Shown here: one piece after another, positions 11,257-20,066 of the stretch
Layout: each line of letters begins with the position of its first letter
Position numbering within the stretch: the stretch's first letter is position 1
Assembly: GCA_035458585.1 (NCBI GenBank)
Contig: DATHZN010000068.1
Span: 22,670-86,669, forward strand
Direction of reading: 5' to 3'
Length of the DNA stretch: 64,000 nt
Source of the DNA: Marinobacterium_E sp035458585
GTDB taxonomy: Bacteria > Pseudomonadota > Gammaproteobacteria > Pseudomonadales > Balneatricaceae
Notes under the pieces: generated by a model
Seen by the model: the letters and a program-made list of their open reading frames with translations, nothing else
The model's database searches: none
What the model was told of the DNA's origin: nothing
Program-made: the position numbers and the translations under genes

Positions 11257-12516
11257 GTGTCTGACCAGCTGAATCTCGAACAGTGGCTCGCCCGTATCGA
11301 GGCAGGGCACCCGACTGAGATCGATATGGGGCTTGAGCGTGTTGCCGAGGTGGCTCGTGCGATGCGCTTCAATTTTGGTCGGGCTAAAGTGATCAGCGTT
11401 GCCGGTACCAACGGCAAGGGCTCTACCACCACGATGCTCGATGCGATTCTACGTGCCTCCGGTGCTCGTACAGGCCTTTACACTTCACCCCATTTTTTAC
11501 GCTACAACGAACGTATTCAGGTACAGGGAGAGCCCGTATCTGACGCGCGCATATGTGAAGCTTTTTCACTTATAGATCAAACACGTAGAAGCACCTCTTT
11601 AACCTATTTTGAATTTGGCACGCTCGCAGCACTGCAGATCTTTGCCCAGTCTGACCTAGACTACCTGATACTTGAAGTTGGTTTGGGTGGACGCCTGGAT
11701 GCGGTGAACATTGTCGATGCTGATGCAGCGATCCTAACCAGCGTGGCACTCGACCATACCGAGTGGCTCGGCGATACACTGGAGCAGATTGGATTTGAAA
11801 AGGCGGGTATTTTTCGTTCTGGCAAACCCGCCATCTGCGGTCTCTCTCAGCCTCCTGCCAGTGTTATTGAGCATGCGGCTGCTGTTGGTGCAGAGCTCTT
11901 GCGTCGTGGGGTCGATTTTGACCTCGTGCATGAGGGCGATCTCTGGAGCTGGCATGGACAGGATGCTCAGGGTGCGGCATTGAGCTATGAACATCTACCC
12001 AGGCCCAATCTTCCGCTGGCAAATGCCCCGAGTGTTCTGCAAACGCTTGCTTTGGTCGCGCCTGACGTCGGGATCGATGCGATTAGAACAGGTCTGCTCA
12101 GCGCACAGATGATGGGTCGTATGCAGCTTACACAGCTTGGTCAAACGCCAATGATTCTGGATGTCGCGCACAATCCAGAGGCGGCAAACTATTTGGCTTT
12201 GCGTATTCAGGATCTTCAGATCAGTGGTAAGGTCCGTATCGTCCTGGGAATGTTAAGTGATAAGGACCGCGCCTCAGTAATAGCCAGCTTAGATGCGGTG
12301 ATTGATGATTGGCATCTGGTCTCGCTGCAGGGGCCCAGAGCAAGTACGGCAGAACAGTTGCAAGCATTCCTGTCATCTCCTGCATCAAAACATGCTAATG
12401 TTGCCAGTGCCCTTGAAGCGGTTGCCGCCACTGCCAACTCTGAGGATCTGGTGTTGGTCTGTGGGTCTTTCTTAACAGTCACGGAGGCACTTGAGTGGCT
12501 GATGCAGCGGGCTTAA
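11257..12516 (+). CDS. folC: Dihydrofolate/folylpolyglutamate synthase
   Basis: FolC makes dihydrofolate from dihydropteroate and glutamate and then extends the polyglutamate tail, using ATP. The 419-residue protein has the P-loop GTNGKGSTT near residue 50, the TSPHFLRYNERI segment and the LEVGLGGRLDAVN motif. The Mur-ligase C-terminal domain follows with DVAHNPEA. The start is GTG with GAGGG nine bases upstream. The 3' end overlaps dedD by 22 bases. Confidence 0.96.
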   Translation: MSDQLNLEQWLARIEAGHPTEIDMGLERVAEVARAMRFNFGRAKVISVAGTNGKGSTTTMLDAILRASGARTGLYTSPHFLRYNERIQVQGEPVSDARICEAFSLIDQTRRSTSLTYFEFGTLAALQIFAQSDLDYLILEVGLGGRLDAVNIVDADAAILTSVALDHTEWLGDTLEQIGFEKAGIFRSGKPAICGLSQPPASVIEHAAAVGAELLRRGVDFDLVHEGDLWSWHGQDAQGAALSYEHLPRPNLPLANAPSVLQTLALVAPDVGIDAIRTGLLSAQMMGRMQLTQLGQTPMILDVAHNPEAANYLALRIQDLQISGKVRIVLGMLSDKDRASVIASLDAVIDDWHLVSLQGPRASTAEQLQAFLSSPASKHANVASALEAVAATANSEDLVLVCGSFLTVTEALEWLMQRA

Positions 12517-13073
12517 GAGCAGTTCTAAGACGTCGTTTAATCGGCGCACTGGCGCTTGTCATTATATCACTGGCCGTATCACCTCTGCTGTTCGATGCAG
12601 CGGGTTACCGCGAGCGGCAGTTGGTTAACCGTATCCCACCAGCACCCAAGCCGTTCGCGCCCATAGAGGTGAATGCAGCAAGCATTGAGGCTCAAGTAGA
12701 TTTGGTCAATGCTGCCCCAGCGGATCCGATAGAGCCTGTAAACCTTGAACCCTTACCTGAAATGCTCGAACAGAAGCTCAACCTGGTTGATCCGGGGCCC
12801 ACTCCGGCGGCTGATACCCCAGGACTTGATCAGGATGGTTTGCCAGTTGCGTGGGGCTTGCAGCTTGCGAGTTTCAGAGATGAACGCAATGCCAGAGCTC
12901 TGCAAGCTGATCTGCTCAAGGATGGTTACAAAGTTTATATACGGCGTTCTGACTCGCTTGTACGAGTCTATATAGGGCCAGAGATGCAACGTACGCGGCT
13001 GGAAACCTTGAAAGAGAGTATCAAAAGTAAGTACTCGTTAGATGGGATGATCACCCGATTTAGCGTTGAATAG
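12495..13073 (+). CDS. dedD: SPOR-domain cell-division protein, DedD-like
   Basis: The 192-residue protein has a short basic N terminus (LRRRLIGA), one membrane span near residues 14-33, and a proline-rich periplasmic linker. A C-terminal SPOR domain of about 75 residues (WGLQLASFRDERNARALQADL to the end) completes it. SPOR domains bind denuded septal peptidoglycan, and DedD is a non-essential divisome protein in Escherichia coli. Its place between folC and cvpA is the conserved location of dedD. The GTG start lies within the end of folC and has GGAGG about 11 bases upstream. Confidence 0.9.
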   Translation: MADAAGLRAVLRRRLIGALALVIISLAVSPLLFDAAGYRERQLVNRIPPAPKPFAPIEVNAASIEAQVDLVNAAPADPIEPVNLEPLPEMLEQKLNLVDPGPTPAADTPGLDQDGLPVAWGLQLASFRDERNARALQADLLKDGYKVYIRRSDSLVRVYIGPEMQRTRLETLKESIKSKYSLDGMITRFSVE

Positions 13074-13077
13074 TGCA

Positions 13078-13106
13078 TTGGGTTCGCCGTTAGGCTCTGC
13101 TAAAAT
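13078..13106 (+). promoter_or_regulatory. Candidate promoter for cvpA-purF
   Basis: TTGGGT and TAAAAT are separated by 17 bases, and a TG one base before the -10 gives an extended -10. This lies just after the dedD stop and about 30 bases before cvpA. It is a pattern match only; the genes may also be read through from folC-dedD. Confidence 0.4.
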
Positions 13107-13134
13107 AACGTCTGAATTTCACTGAGACACATAG

Positions 13135-13635
13135 ATGAATTGGACAGATTGGGTGATTATCGGGATTATCGCCCTGTCAGGTTTGCTGAGCCTAAAACGC
13201 GGTTTTATGCGCGAGGCTATGTCACTGATTAGCTGGATAGTTGCGTTCATTCTGGCAAGGCTCTTTTCTGGTGTACTCAGCACTCACCTTGTTCCTTTTC
13301 TTCCCGATCCAGCGGCGGCTATGATGGCCGCCTTCGCTATTCTGTTTGTAGCGACATTACTGGTCTGTTCTCTGATTCAAATGCTGATCATTGCGCTCGT
13401 GCGTGCGACCGGTCTTTCGGCGACTGATAGACTCCTAGGCGTTGGCTTCGGTGTAGTTCGCGGCGGGCTAGTGGTAGTGGTGATCGTAGCACTACTTCGT
13501 ATGACCCCGGTTGCAACCAACGAGTGGTGGCAATCTTCCAACCTGATACCGCACTTCGTGCTGCTAGAGGGTTGGACAAAAGATATGGCGAAGCAGTTAG
13601 GTATGGCGATCTGGGATGTAAGCAGTTCCGGCTGA
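13135..13635 (+). CDS. cvpA: CvpA family membrane protein
   Basis: CvpA is an inner-membrane protein first linked to colicin V production and usually encoded just before purF. The 166-residue product has four hydrophobic segments and the family opening NWTDWVIIGIIALSGLLSLKRGFMREA, shortened here to its key features: Trp-rich start, then RGF-REA. The conserved DRLLGVGFGVVRG block is present near residue 100. The biochemical role is still unclear. It is followed after 33 bases by purF. Confidence 0.93.
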   Translation: MNWTDWVIIGIIALSGLLSLKRGFMREAMSLISWIVAFILARLFSGVLSTHLVPFLPDPAAAMMAAFAILFVATLLVCSLIQMLIIALVRATGLSATDRLLGVGFGVVRGGLVVVVIVALLRMTPVATNEWWQSSNLIPHFVLLEGWTKDMAKQLGMAIWDVSSSG

Positions 13636-13668
13636 GCCTGTTGATACAGTTGTTAGAGGTTAAACCCC

Positions 13669-15192
13669 ATGTGCGGTATCGTTGGCATTGTTGCCAAAAG
13701 TTTTGTAAACCAGACTATTTTTGACGCCCTGACGGTGTTACAACATCGCGGTCAGGATGCGGCCGGAATGGTGACCTGTGATGGTCAGCGTTTTTTCCTT
13801 CGCAAGGATAATGGTTTAGTCAATGAGGTGTTCCGCACACGTCATATGAAGAAACTGAACGGCAATATGGGTATAGGGCATGTGCGCTACCCGACGGCCG
13901 GTAGCTCCAGTTCTGCTGAAGCTCAGCCCTTCTATGTCAACTCTCCCTATGGGATCGCTCTGGCGCACAATGGCAACCTGACGAATGCTGAGCAGTTAGC
14001 TGACGAGGTGTTCCGTTCCGATTTACGACACATCAACACAACTTCAGACTCGGAAGTGCTGCTCAACGTCTTTGCCCATGAGTTGCAGGCTCTGGGAAAA
14101 TTGAACCCCAGCGCTGATGATATCTTCCGAGCGGTTGAGCGCGTGCACCAGCGCTGTGAGGGCGGTTATGCAGTGGTGGCTATTATCACCGGCTACGGCA
14201 TCGTGGCATTCCGTGATCCCTTTGGCATCCGACCCGTGGTTTATGGCAAGCGCGAATCGGAACAGGGCACTGAGTATATGGTGGCATCAGAGAGCGTAGC
14301 ACTGGACACCTCAGGCTTTGAGCTGGTTCGGGATCTGGAACCTGGCGAGGCCATCTTTATCTCTCAAGATGGCCAGATTGCAACCAAGCAGTGTGCCGCC
14401 AAATCGATTCTGGCGCCTTGCCTGTTTGAGTATGTCTATTTAGCTCGCCCCGACTCTATTATTGACGGTATCTCTGTGCATCACGCGCGTATGGAGATGG
14501 GGATCAAGTTGGCTGAAAAAGTGATGCGTGAGCGTCCTGATCACGATATCGATGTGATCATACCGATTCCTGATACCAGCCGTACCTCGGCGTTAGAGAT
14601 GGCGAAGGTGCTTGGTGTTACTTTTCGCGAGGGCTTTATTAAAAATCGCTATATCGGCCGCACCTTTATCATGCCTGGACAGACACAGCGCAAAAAGTCG
14701 GTTCGCCAAAAGCTCAACCCGATTTCAGCTGAGTTCCGCGATAAAGTTGTGATGCTGGTCGATGACTCTATTGTTCGCGGCACCACCTCTGCGCAGATTG
14801 TTGAGATGGCCCGCCAGGCGGGTGCACGCAAGGTCTACTTCGCCTCGGCTGCGCCGGAAGTACGCTACCCGAACGTTTTTGGTATCGATATGCCATCCCC
14901 AACTGAACTGATCGCCCATAACCGCACAGCTGATGAGATTGGTGAGTTGATTGGAGCAGACTGGATGCTGTATCAGGACCTGGACGATCTGAAAGGTTCC
15001 ATTACAAAATTTAATCAACAGATCGATGATTTTGATACCTGCGTATTTAACGGCCAGTATGTAACGGGAACAGTTTCTCAGGAGTACCTGGATCGGATCG
15101 ATGCTAAGCGCAACGACGATGCCAAGGCTTCGGCAGACAGTAAGCAGGAGGCTGGCGGTAACGAGTCGGCAGATCTGCACAGCGCTTTCTGA
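13669..15192 (+). CDS. purF: Amidophosphoribosyltransferase
   Basis: PurF makes 5-phosphoribosylamine from PRPP and glutamine, the committed step of purine synthesis. The 507-residue enzyme has the N-terminal nucleophile cysteine as residue 2 (MCGIVGIV), glutaminase motifs QHRGQDAAG and GHVRYPTAGSS, and the PRPP-binding loop VMLVDDSIVRGTTS near residue 365. No propeptide precedes the cysteine, as in the Escherichia coli type. It follows cvpA and precedes metZ by seven bases, the conserved order of this backbone. Confidence 0.97.
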   Translation: MCGIVGIVAKSFVNQTIFDALTVLQHRGQDAAGMVTCDGQRFFLRKDNGLVNEVFRTRHMKKLNGNMGIGHVRYPTAGSSSSAEAQPFYVNSPYGIALAHNGNLTNAEQLADEVFRSDLRHINTTSDSEVLLNVFAHELQALGKLNPSADDIFRAVERVHQRCEGGYAVVAIITGYGIVAFRDPFGIRPVVYGKRESEQGTEYMVASESVALDTSGFELVRDLEPGEAIFISQDGQIATKQCAAKSILAPCLFEYVYLARPDSIIDGISVHHARMEMGIKLAEKVMRERPDHDIDVIIPIPDTSRTSALEMAKVLGVTFREGFIKNRYIGRTFIMPGQTQRKKSVRQKLNPISAEFRDKVVMLVDDSIVRGTTSAQIVEMARQAGARKVYFASAAPEVRYPNVFGIDMPSPTELIAHNRTADEIGELIGADWMLYQDLDDLKGSITKFNQQIDDFDTCVFNGQYVTGTVSQEYLDRIDAKRNDDAKASADSKQEAGGNESADLHSAF

Positions 15193-15199
15193 GGTAGAG

Positions 15200-16429
15200 A
15201 TGGCTAATAAGAGCTTTGAGCGTCCACAGCGACTGCAGTTTAACGACAATAATTACGCCACTGAGACCTTGGCGGTCCGTGCAGGGCAGCATCGCAGTCA
15301 GGAAGGGGAGCACTCAGATGCCATTTATCCTACTTCCAGCTTTGTCTACACCAGTGCACACGAAGCTGCAGGTACCTTCGGTGGAGACATAGAGGGTAAT
15401 GTTTACTCCCGTTTTACTAATCCTACGGTACAAGCTTTTGAGCGCCGCATCGCGGCAATGGAGGGGGGTGAGCGAGCCGTTGCAACATCCTCGGGTATGG
15501 CGGCAATTCTCAGCCTCTGTCTGTCGCTGATGAAGCAGGGTGATCATGTCGTCTGTTCCCGCTCGGTATTTGGCTCAACCGTCTCGTTATTTGAAAAGTA
15601 CATTAGCCGGACGGGTATTGAGACTACCTTTGTTGACCCTAAAGATATCGAAGCCTGGCGGACTGCCGTGCGATCGAATACGCGAATGCTGTTTTTGGAG
15701 ACACCCAGTAATCCCTTGGCTGAGGTGACCGACATTCGTGCAGTCAGTGAAGTGGCAAAGGCAGTCGGTGCAAAATTGGTGGTCGATAACTGTTTTCTCA
15801 CACCCGCCCTGCAGAAGCCTCTTAGTATCGGTGCAGATATTATTATGCACTCCGCCACCAAATATCTTGATGGACAGGGGCGAGTAATCGGTGGCGTAGT
15901 GGTGGGTAGCGATGCCGACATGGAAGAGGTGTTTGGGTTCGTCCGCACAGCCGGCACTTGCCTTAGCCCGTTCAACGCGTGGGTGTTCCAGAAAGGCCTA
16001 GAGACACTACCTCTTCGCATGCGCGCTCACTCTGAAGCTGCCCTCGAGCTTGCTCAGTGGCTTGAGGTACAGCCACAGGTTGAGCGTGTTTACTACTCAG
16101 GTCTCAAGTCACATGCTCAACACGACCTTGCAGCCAGCCAACAGACAGGTTTTGGTGGTGTGCTGTCATTTGAAGTGAAGTCTCACGAGGTCGACTTAAA
16201 AGCAGCCGCTTGGCGGGTGATTGACGCCACCGAGATGATCTCTATCACCGGTAACCTTGGTGATGTAAAAACAACGATCACACACCCGGCAACTACCACT
16301 CATGGACGTATGTCCGCTGCCTCACGAGCGCAGGCGGGTATTCGAGATTCGCTGATTCGTGTGTCAGTCGGACTTGAAAGCATCGATGATCTCAAGGCGG
16401 ATCTGCAGCTCGGTCTTAACGCGATCTAA
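15200..16429 (+). CDS. metZ: O-succinylhomoserine sulfhydrylase
   Basis: MetZ uses pyridoxal phosphate to convert O-succinylhomoserine and sulfide to homocysteine, the direct sulfhydrylation route to methionine. The 409-residue protein shows the Cys/Met-metabolism fold: TNPTVQAFERRIAAMEGGE, TSSGMAAI, and the PLP lysine in SATKYLDGQGR. The ITHPATTTHGRMS C-terminal block is also present. The start is ATG at 15200 with GAGG five bases upstream; a longer in-frame ORF begins inside purF and is not credible. The purF-metZ pairing is typical of Pseudomonas-like genomes and favours MetZ over cystathionine gamma-synthase. Confidence 0.93.
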   Translation: MANKSFERPQRLQFNDNNYATETLAVRAGQHRSQEGEHSDAIYPTSSFVYTSAHEAAGTFGGDIEGNVYSRFTNPTVQAFERRIAAMEGGERAVATSSGMAAILSLCLSLMKQGDHVVCSRSVFGSTVSLFEKYISRTGIETTFVDPKDIEAWRTAVRSNTRMLFLETPSNPLAEVTDIRAVSEVAKAVGAKLVVDNCFLTPALQKPLSIGADIIMHSATKYLDGQGRVIGGVVVGSDADMEEVFGFVRTAGTCLSPFNAWVFQKGLETLPLRMRAHSEAALELAQWLEVQPQVERVYYSGLKSHAQHDLAASQQTGFGGVLSFEVKSHEVDLKAAAWRVIDATEMISITGNLGDVKTTITHPATTTHGRMSAASRAQAGIRDSLIRVSVGLESIDDLKADLQLGLNAI

Positions 16430-16432
16430 ACC

Positions 16433-17380
16433 ATGCAGATTGTACTTGCCCCCATGGAGGGGGTTGTGGATGCCCCGATGCGCCGCCTACAAGCAGCCAT
16501 AGGGGGACCCGATGCGATGGTGACCGAGTTCGTTCGAGTGACCGATACCCTGCTTCCTCCAAAGGTCTTCTATCGTCTGGTTCCTGAGTTACAGCAAGAG
16601 GTTTGCGGTTATGGGCATGTGCCACTGACCGTTCAGTTACTAGGTTCAAATCCGGAGTCCCTCGGTATGAATGCCGTGCGGGCTGTTGAATTGGGCTCCA
16701 GAGCGATAGATCTCAATTTTGGCTGTCCTGCTAAAACTGTTAATAAAAGTATGGGCGGAGCGATTATGCTCAGGCAACCCGACTCAGTTTATGCAGCTGT
16801 TAAAGGTGTGCGACAAGCTGTGGATTCGCGCTATCCAGTGAGTGGTAAGATGCGTCTCGGTTATGAGGACAAAAGCCTTGCACTGGAGAATGCCAAGGCT
16901 ATTGAGGAGGGTGGAGCCGCCTATCTTACTGTACATGCACGAACTAAAGTTGAGGGCTATAAACCACCTGCCCATTGGGAGTGGATTGCACGGATTCGGG
17001 AGTCAGTTGCAATTCCCGTGGTCGCTAATGGCGAGATATGGACTCCAGAGGATTACCATAGGTGCAGGGAGATCAGTGGTTGTGCAAGGGTTATGATTGG
17101 TCGTGGTTTGGTAGCGAACCCTTTTTTGGTAGAACAGATCCGCAACCCCGAGGCGAGCCGTGACACTGACGTGAATTGGTCGCGACTGCAGCCATATCTA
17201 CTCGGTTTTTTTGAGGATGTACGCACCACTATCGAAGAGCGACATGTTCATGGACGTATCAAACAGTGGCTGACGATGTTGGGTTGGCATTTCCCGCAGG
17301 CTAAGGAGCTATTCCAGCGCCTGCGTACTCAGAGAGAGGTTCTTGGGGTAGAGCGAGAGCTCCGCCGTACCCTTGCTTAA
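16433..17380 (+). CDS. dusC: tRNA-dihydrouridine synthase, DusC type
   Basis: Dus enzymes reduce uridines in tRNA with FMN and NADPH; DusC acts on U16 in Escherichia coli. The 315-residue protein has the FMN-site start LAPMEGVVDAPMRR, the VTEFVRVTD segment and the catalytic cysteine in DLNFGCPAKTVNKSMGGA. HARTKVEGY and VANGEIWTPED follow. The GEIW motif and the overall pattern fit DusC better than DusA or DusB. It begins three bases after metZ and its stop overlaps the converging receiver gene by four bases. Confidence 0.92.
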   Translation: MQIVLAPMEGVVDAPMRRLQAAIGGPDAMVTEFVRVTDTLLPPKVFYRLVPELQQEVCGYGHVPLTVQLLGSNPESLGMNAVRAVELGSRAIDLNFGCPAKTVNKSMGGAIMLRQPDSVYAAVKGVRQAVDSRYPVSGKMRLGYEDKSLALENAKAIEEGGAAYLTVHARTKVEGYKPPAHWEWIARIRESVAIPVVANGEIWTPEDYHRCREISGCARVMIGRGLVANPFLVEQIRNPEASRDTDVNWSRLQPYLLGFFEDVRTTIEERHVHGRIKQWLTMLGWHFPQAKELFQRLRTQREVLGVERELRRTLA

Positions 17381-17805
17381 ACAACACCGGGGCTGAAGTG
17401 AAGCTGATTGCTCGCTTGAACATTTAGTTTGTCTGCCTTAGCCCGAGCCAATACCGCCCTTACTGCCGTAAACAGGCTGTCTGGATTCAGTGGTTTTAGG
17501 AGCAAACCGGCTGCACCCTCGTCAAACAGCAACTGAGCCTCAGACTGCTGCTCCTTAGTTGTCATAACCAGTGAACGGTTCAATAGCGACGGATTAGCTT
17601 CACTTAGGTGACGCACCAGCTTCACAGCTCCGATCCCTCCGATATCTGTCCCGAATAGCAAGGCCCTAGGAGGTGATGCAAGCATCTCCCTCAAGGCAAA
17701 TGTAGGATCTGAAATCAGCACTAGCTCAAAGTGCGAATCTAATATTGACTGAACACGCAGCAGATCAGCAGGATTGCGGTCAATGCAGACAATCTTGGTT
17801 TCCAA
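17377..17805 (-). CDS. Degenerate receiver-domain protein
   Basis: This 142-residue protein is one receiver-like domain with a short tail. The pattern KIVCIDRNPADLLRVQSIL at the start, alternating strands and helices, and the LLLKPLNPDSL lysine near residue 104 match a response-regulator receiver. The phosphoacceptor position, expected in a PDLIILD-type strand, reads PRALLFG (glycine near 52), with an aspartate two places later. One of the paired N-terminal acids is replaced by arginine. It is therefore probably not phosphorylated in the usual way. I favour a TTG start at 17805 with GGGAGA upstream; ORF continuity extends to an ATG at 17865. It converges on dusC with a four-base overlap. The partner is unknown. 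Confidence 0.7.
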   Translation of the reverse strand: METKIVCIDRNPADLLRVQSILDSHFELVLISDPTFALREMLASPPRALLFGTDIGGIGAVKLVRHLSEANPSLLNRSLVMTTKEQQSEAQLLFDEGAAGLLLKPLNPDSLFTAVRAVLARAKADKLNVQASNQLHFSPGVV

Positions 17806-17963
17806 ATACTTCTCCCGAAGGCGAAGATTGTTGCTAATCAACAATCTCGGTCGTCCTAGACCCACAAGGCACCGTCTACTGCACGGTAATGGAGTGGGGG
17901 GAGAAGGTCAAATGAACAATATGCTTGCAGGTAAATTTCGCGGATGTACTTCTGATCAAGTGC

Positions 17964-17985
17964 ACCCGCGTTGTTTTACGCGGGT
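17964..17985 (-). other. Hairpin across the ligB stop
   Basis: ACCCGCG, an eight-base loop and CGCGGGT form a seven-pair stem that spans the ligB stop codon. On the minus strand no T run follows, so this is at best a weak or factor-dependent terminator for the lig operon. Confidence 0.35.
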
Positions 17986-18815
17986 AGCAGGAGTTGTAGC
18001 CCCGCTGCGGTGTTGGAGATGGGCGCCACAAGGCGACGTTCAACCTCCTTTACAGGGCCGCTAAAACAGCCACGAGCCGCAAGCCACATAGCCAATTCAA
18101 CTCCCTGGGCTCCCGCAATACGGGTTAGATCATCGTTAGTATACTGGCACAGGGCCTCAGGGTCGGTTACCAGCTGATCCATGCACATGCGGTCAAAGTC
18201 AGTATTGAGATAGCCGGCTCGCTCACCGTCAAGCTGATGCGACAGCCCGCCAGTACCGAGCACGACGACTTTCTCTTCGGAATTCCAGCTACGAATTGCA
18301 TCACCGATGGCCTTACCGAAGGCATACGAACGCGAGGGTTTCGGCATTGGGTGGCGTTCACAGTTGATTGCAACCGGTATGACCTTGATGCGCTGATAGC
18401 TGTGGTTGGGCCAAAGAACCGACATGGGTACAGTCGCACCATGATCAACTTTGATCTCCTGACACACCGTTGGATCAAAGTCATTCTCGATCAGATGATT
18501 GATAATGTGCCAAGACAGTTCAGTCTCGCCGGTCAGTGCCGGAATTGGATTGATCCCCCATCCCTCATCGGCGTTCTCATATTGCGCGGCAGCGCCAATC
18601 GCAAAGGTTGGTTTTTTGTCCAGAAACATCGACAGCCCGTGGTCATTGTAAAAGAGCACGGCAATATCGGGCTTCTGCGCCTGAAGAAACTCGCGCATAG
18701 GCTTATAGCCCGCGAAAAAATCGACCCAGTAAGGTGTGTTCTCGAGTCCCTGATCAACCGCACGTCCAATTGCAGGTATATGCGAAGTACCGATCATACC
18801 AATCATTTTAGCCAT
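17976..18815 (-). CDS. ligB: Protocatechuate 4,5-dioxygenase beta subunit
   Basis: LigB is the catalytic, Fe(II)-binding subunit of the extradiol dioxygenase that opens protocatechuate between C4 and C5. The 279-residue protein has iron ligands at the expected spots: His12 (GTSHIPA), His59 (YNDHGLS) and Glu240 (GVELAMW), plus the catalytic His193 in GTGGLSHQL. These agree closely with the LigB family (His12, His61, Glu242, His195 in the Sphingobium enzyme). Its start overlaps the end of ligA by eight bases, which suits equimolar synthesis of the two subunits. It is the last gene of the ligJKUIAB operon. Confidence 0.95.
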   Translation of the reverse strand: MAKMIGMIGTSHIPAIGRAVDQGLENTPYWVDFFAGYKPMREFLQAQKPDIAVLFYNDHGLSMFLDKKPTFAIGAAAQYENADEGWGINPIPALTGETELSWHIINHLIENDFDPTVCQEIKVDHGATVPMSVLWPNHSYQRIKVIPVAINCERHPMPKPSRSYAFGKAIGDAIRSWNSEEKVVVLGTGGLSHQLDGERAGYLNTDFDRMCMDQLVTDPEALCQYTNDDLTRIAGAQGVELAMWLAARGCFSGPVKEVERRLVAPISNTAAGLQLLLPA

Positions 18816-19167
18816 TAGGTTTGCCCACCTTCTGTGAATCCAAATATGCCTGAAACTCGGCAGTGGTCTGGCCGGTCATAATCCCACCAAGATCCTGTAC
18901 GTTCAGCCCTAATACGCCGGCAAATTTGGCCAGGTAGTAGATACTGCCGCCATTTCGGAGCAAGGTAATAATATCGCGTTTGAGAATCGCCTCTTTCTGC
19001 ACCTCGTTAAGACCGAACTTGTCACAGTATGCGGCTTCGTCCTGGAGAAAGGCTTCGCGACCCGCTGCTTCGTTAAAAGTAAAACACATGCGGTTGAGGT
19101 TGTAGCCGAGCGTGGCCATTGCTCCGTCAAATTTGTAGGTGCCGTGTGGCGTCGAGCTATCAGCCAT
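18808..19167 (-). CDS. ligA: Protocatechuate 4,5-dioxygenase alpha subunit
   Basis: LigA is the small helical subunit that caps the LigB active site. The 119-residue protein shows the LigA pattern: an N-terminal GTYKFDG segment, the helix LGYNLNRMCFTFNEAAGREAFL, described by its LNRMC core, and the LLRNGGSIYYLAKFAGVLG segment. A tail near GGIMTGQTTAEF ends the protein. It is separate from LigB, as in the Sphingobium and Comamonas systems. It starts eight bases after ligI and overlaps ligB by eight bases. Confidence 0.95.
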   Translation of the reverse strand: MADSSTPHGTYKFDGAMATLGYNLNRMCFTFNEAAGREAFLQDEAAYCDKFGLNEVQKEAILKRDIITLLRNGGSIYYLAKFAGVLGLNVQDLGGIMTGQTTAEFQAYLDSQKVGKPNG

Positions 19168-19175
19168 TTTTCCTC

Positions 19176-20048
19176 CTAGCGATTCCAGTAAAGACGCATT
19201 GGGTTATCAATTAGCAGTTTGTGTTGGAGCGCTTCAGTAACCGCGATTTTTGGAATCACGTCCACCAAAGCGCCATCATCTGGGGTATGTGATTTCATAT
19301 TAGGGTGTGGCCAGTCGGTGCCCCAGAGTACACGATCGGGAAAAGTTTCCACCAGTATGCGCATATAGGGCACCACATCAGAGTAGTCGGGTGGTTGCTG
19401 TGTCAGCCGCTCAGGACAACTTACTTTTGTCCAAATCTTATCGTTCTCGTGCATCAGCTTTATAAAACGTTGGAAGTCCGGGTGATCGGTGCCTTTGCTC
19501 ACATCAGGGCGACCCATATGATCAACCACGATGGTGGTGTTCAACTCGTTAAGAAAAGGGATCAGATTTTCGAGGTCGGGTGCCTCAAAGTAGACAACAA
19601 TATGCCAACCCAGAGGCTTAATTTTCTCGGCAATAGAGAAAAATACCTCCTTTGGTGTGCTATCGACCAAGCGTTTGACGAAGTTAAAACGCACGCCACG
19701 CACGCCTGCAGCATCCATTGCCTCGAGCTCTGAGGCGCTAATACCAGGGTCAACCACTGCCACACCACGAGCGAGCTCACCGGCCGCCTCAAGTGCATCG
19801 ACCAGTGCAGCGTTATCGGTACCGTGACATGACGCCTGAACAATTACGTTTCGACTGAAGCCAAGGTGGTCTCGAAGAGCAAAGAGCTGCTCTTTAGAGG
19901 CGTCACAGGGAGTGTACTTACGCTTGGGGTGATAGGGGAATTTATCCGCCGGACCAAATACGTGACAATGCGCGTCGACTGCACCTATAGGCGCAATAAA
20001 CTCGGGCCTTTTAGGATTGTCGTGAAAAGGACGGTAGTCGGCATCCAT
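19176..20048 (-). CDS. ligI: 2-pyrone-4,6-dicarboxylate hydrolase
   Basis: LigI opens 2-pyrone-4,6-dicarboxylate to 4-oxalomesaconate. The 290-residue protein is an amidohydrolase-superfamily barrel with HCH near residue 27 (VDAHCHVFGP), NVIVQASCHGTDN, the histidine in VVDHMGRPD and the conserved aspartate in LWGTDWPHPN. The last motif is diagnostic of the COG3618 amidohydrolases. The ATG has AGGAATAGAG upstream. It lies in the lig operon between ligU and ligA, which fixes its substrate well. Confidence 0.95.
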   Translation of the reverse strand: MDADYRPFHDNPKRPEFIAPIGAVDAHCHVFGPADKFPYHPKRKYTPCDASKEQLFALRDHLGFSRNVIVQASCHGTDNAALVDALEAAGELARGVAVVDPGISASELEAMDAAGVRGVRFNFVKRLVDSTPKEVFFSIAEKIKPLGWHIVVYFEAPDLENLIPFLNELNTTIVVDHMGRPDVSKGTDHPDFQRFIKLMHENDKIWTKVSCPERLTQQPPDYSDVVPYMRILVETFPDRVLWGTDWPHPNMKSHTPDDGALVDVIPKIAVTEALQHKLLIDNPMRLYWNR

Positions 20049-20066
20049 AATCTCTATTCCTGCTTA

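Noticed and set aside
15101..15199. N-terminal extension of metZ overlapping purF
   Set aside because: The extra 33 residues are an out-of-frame reading of purF and the ATG at 15200 has a proper ribosome site.
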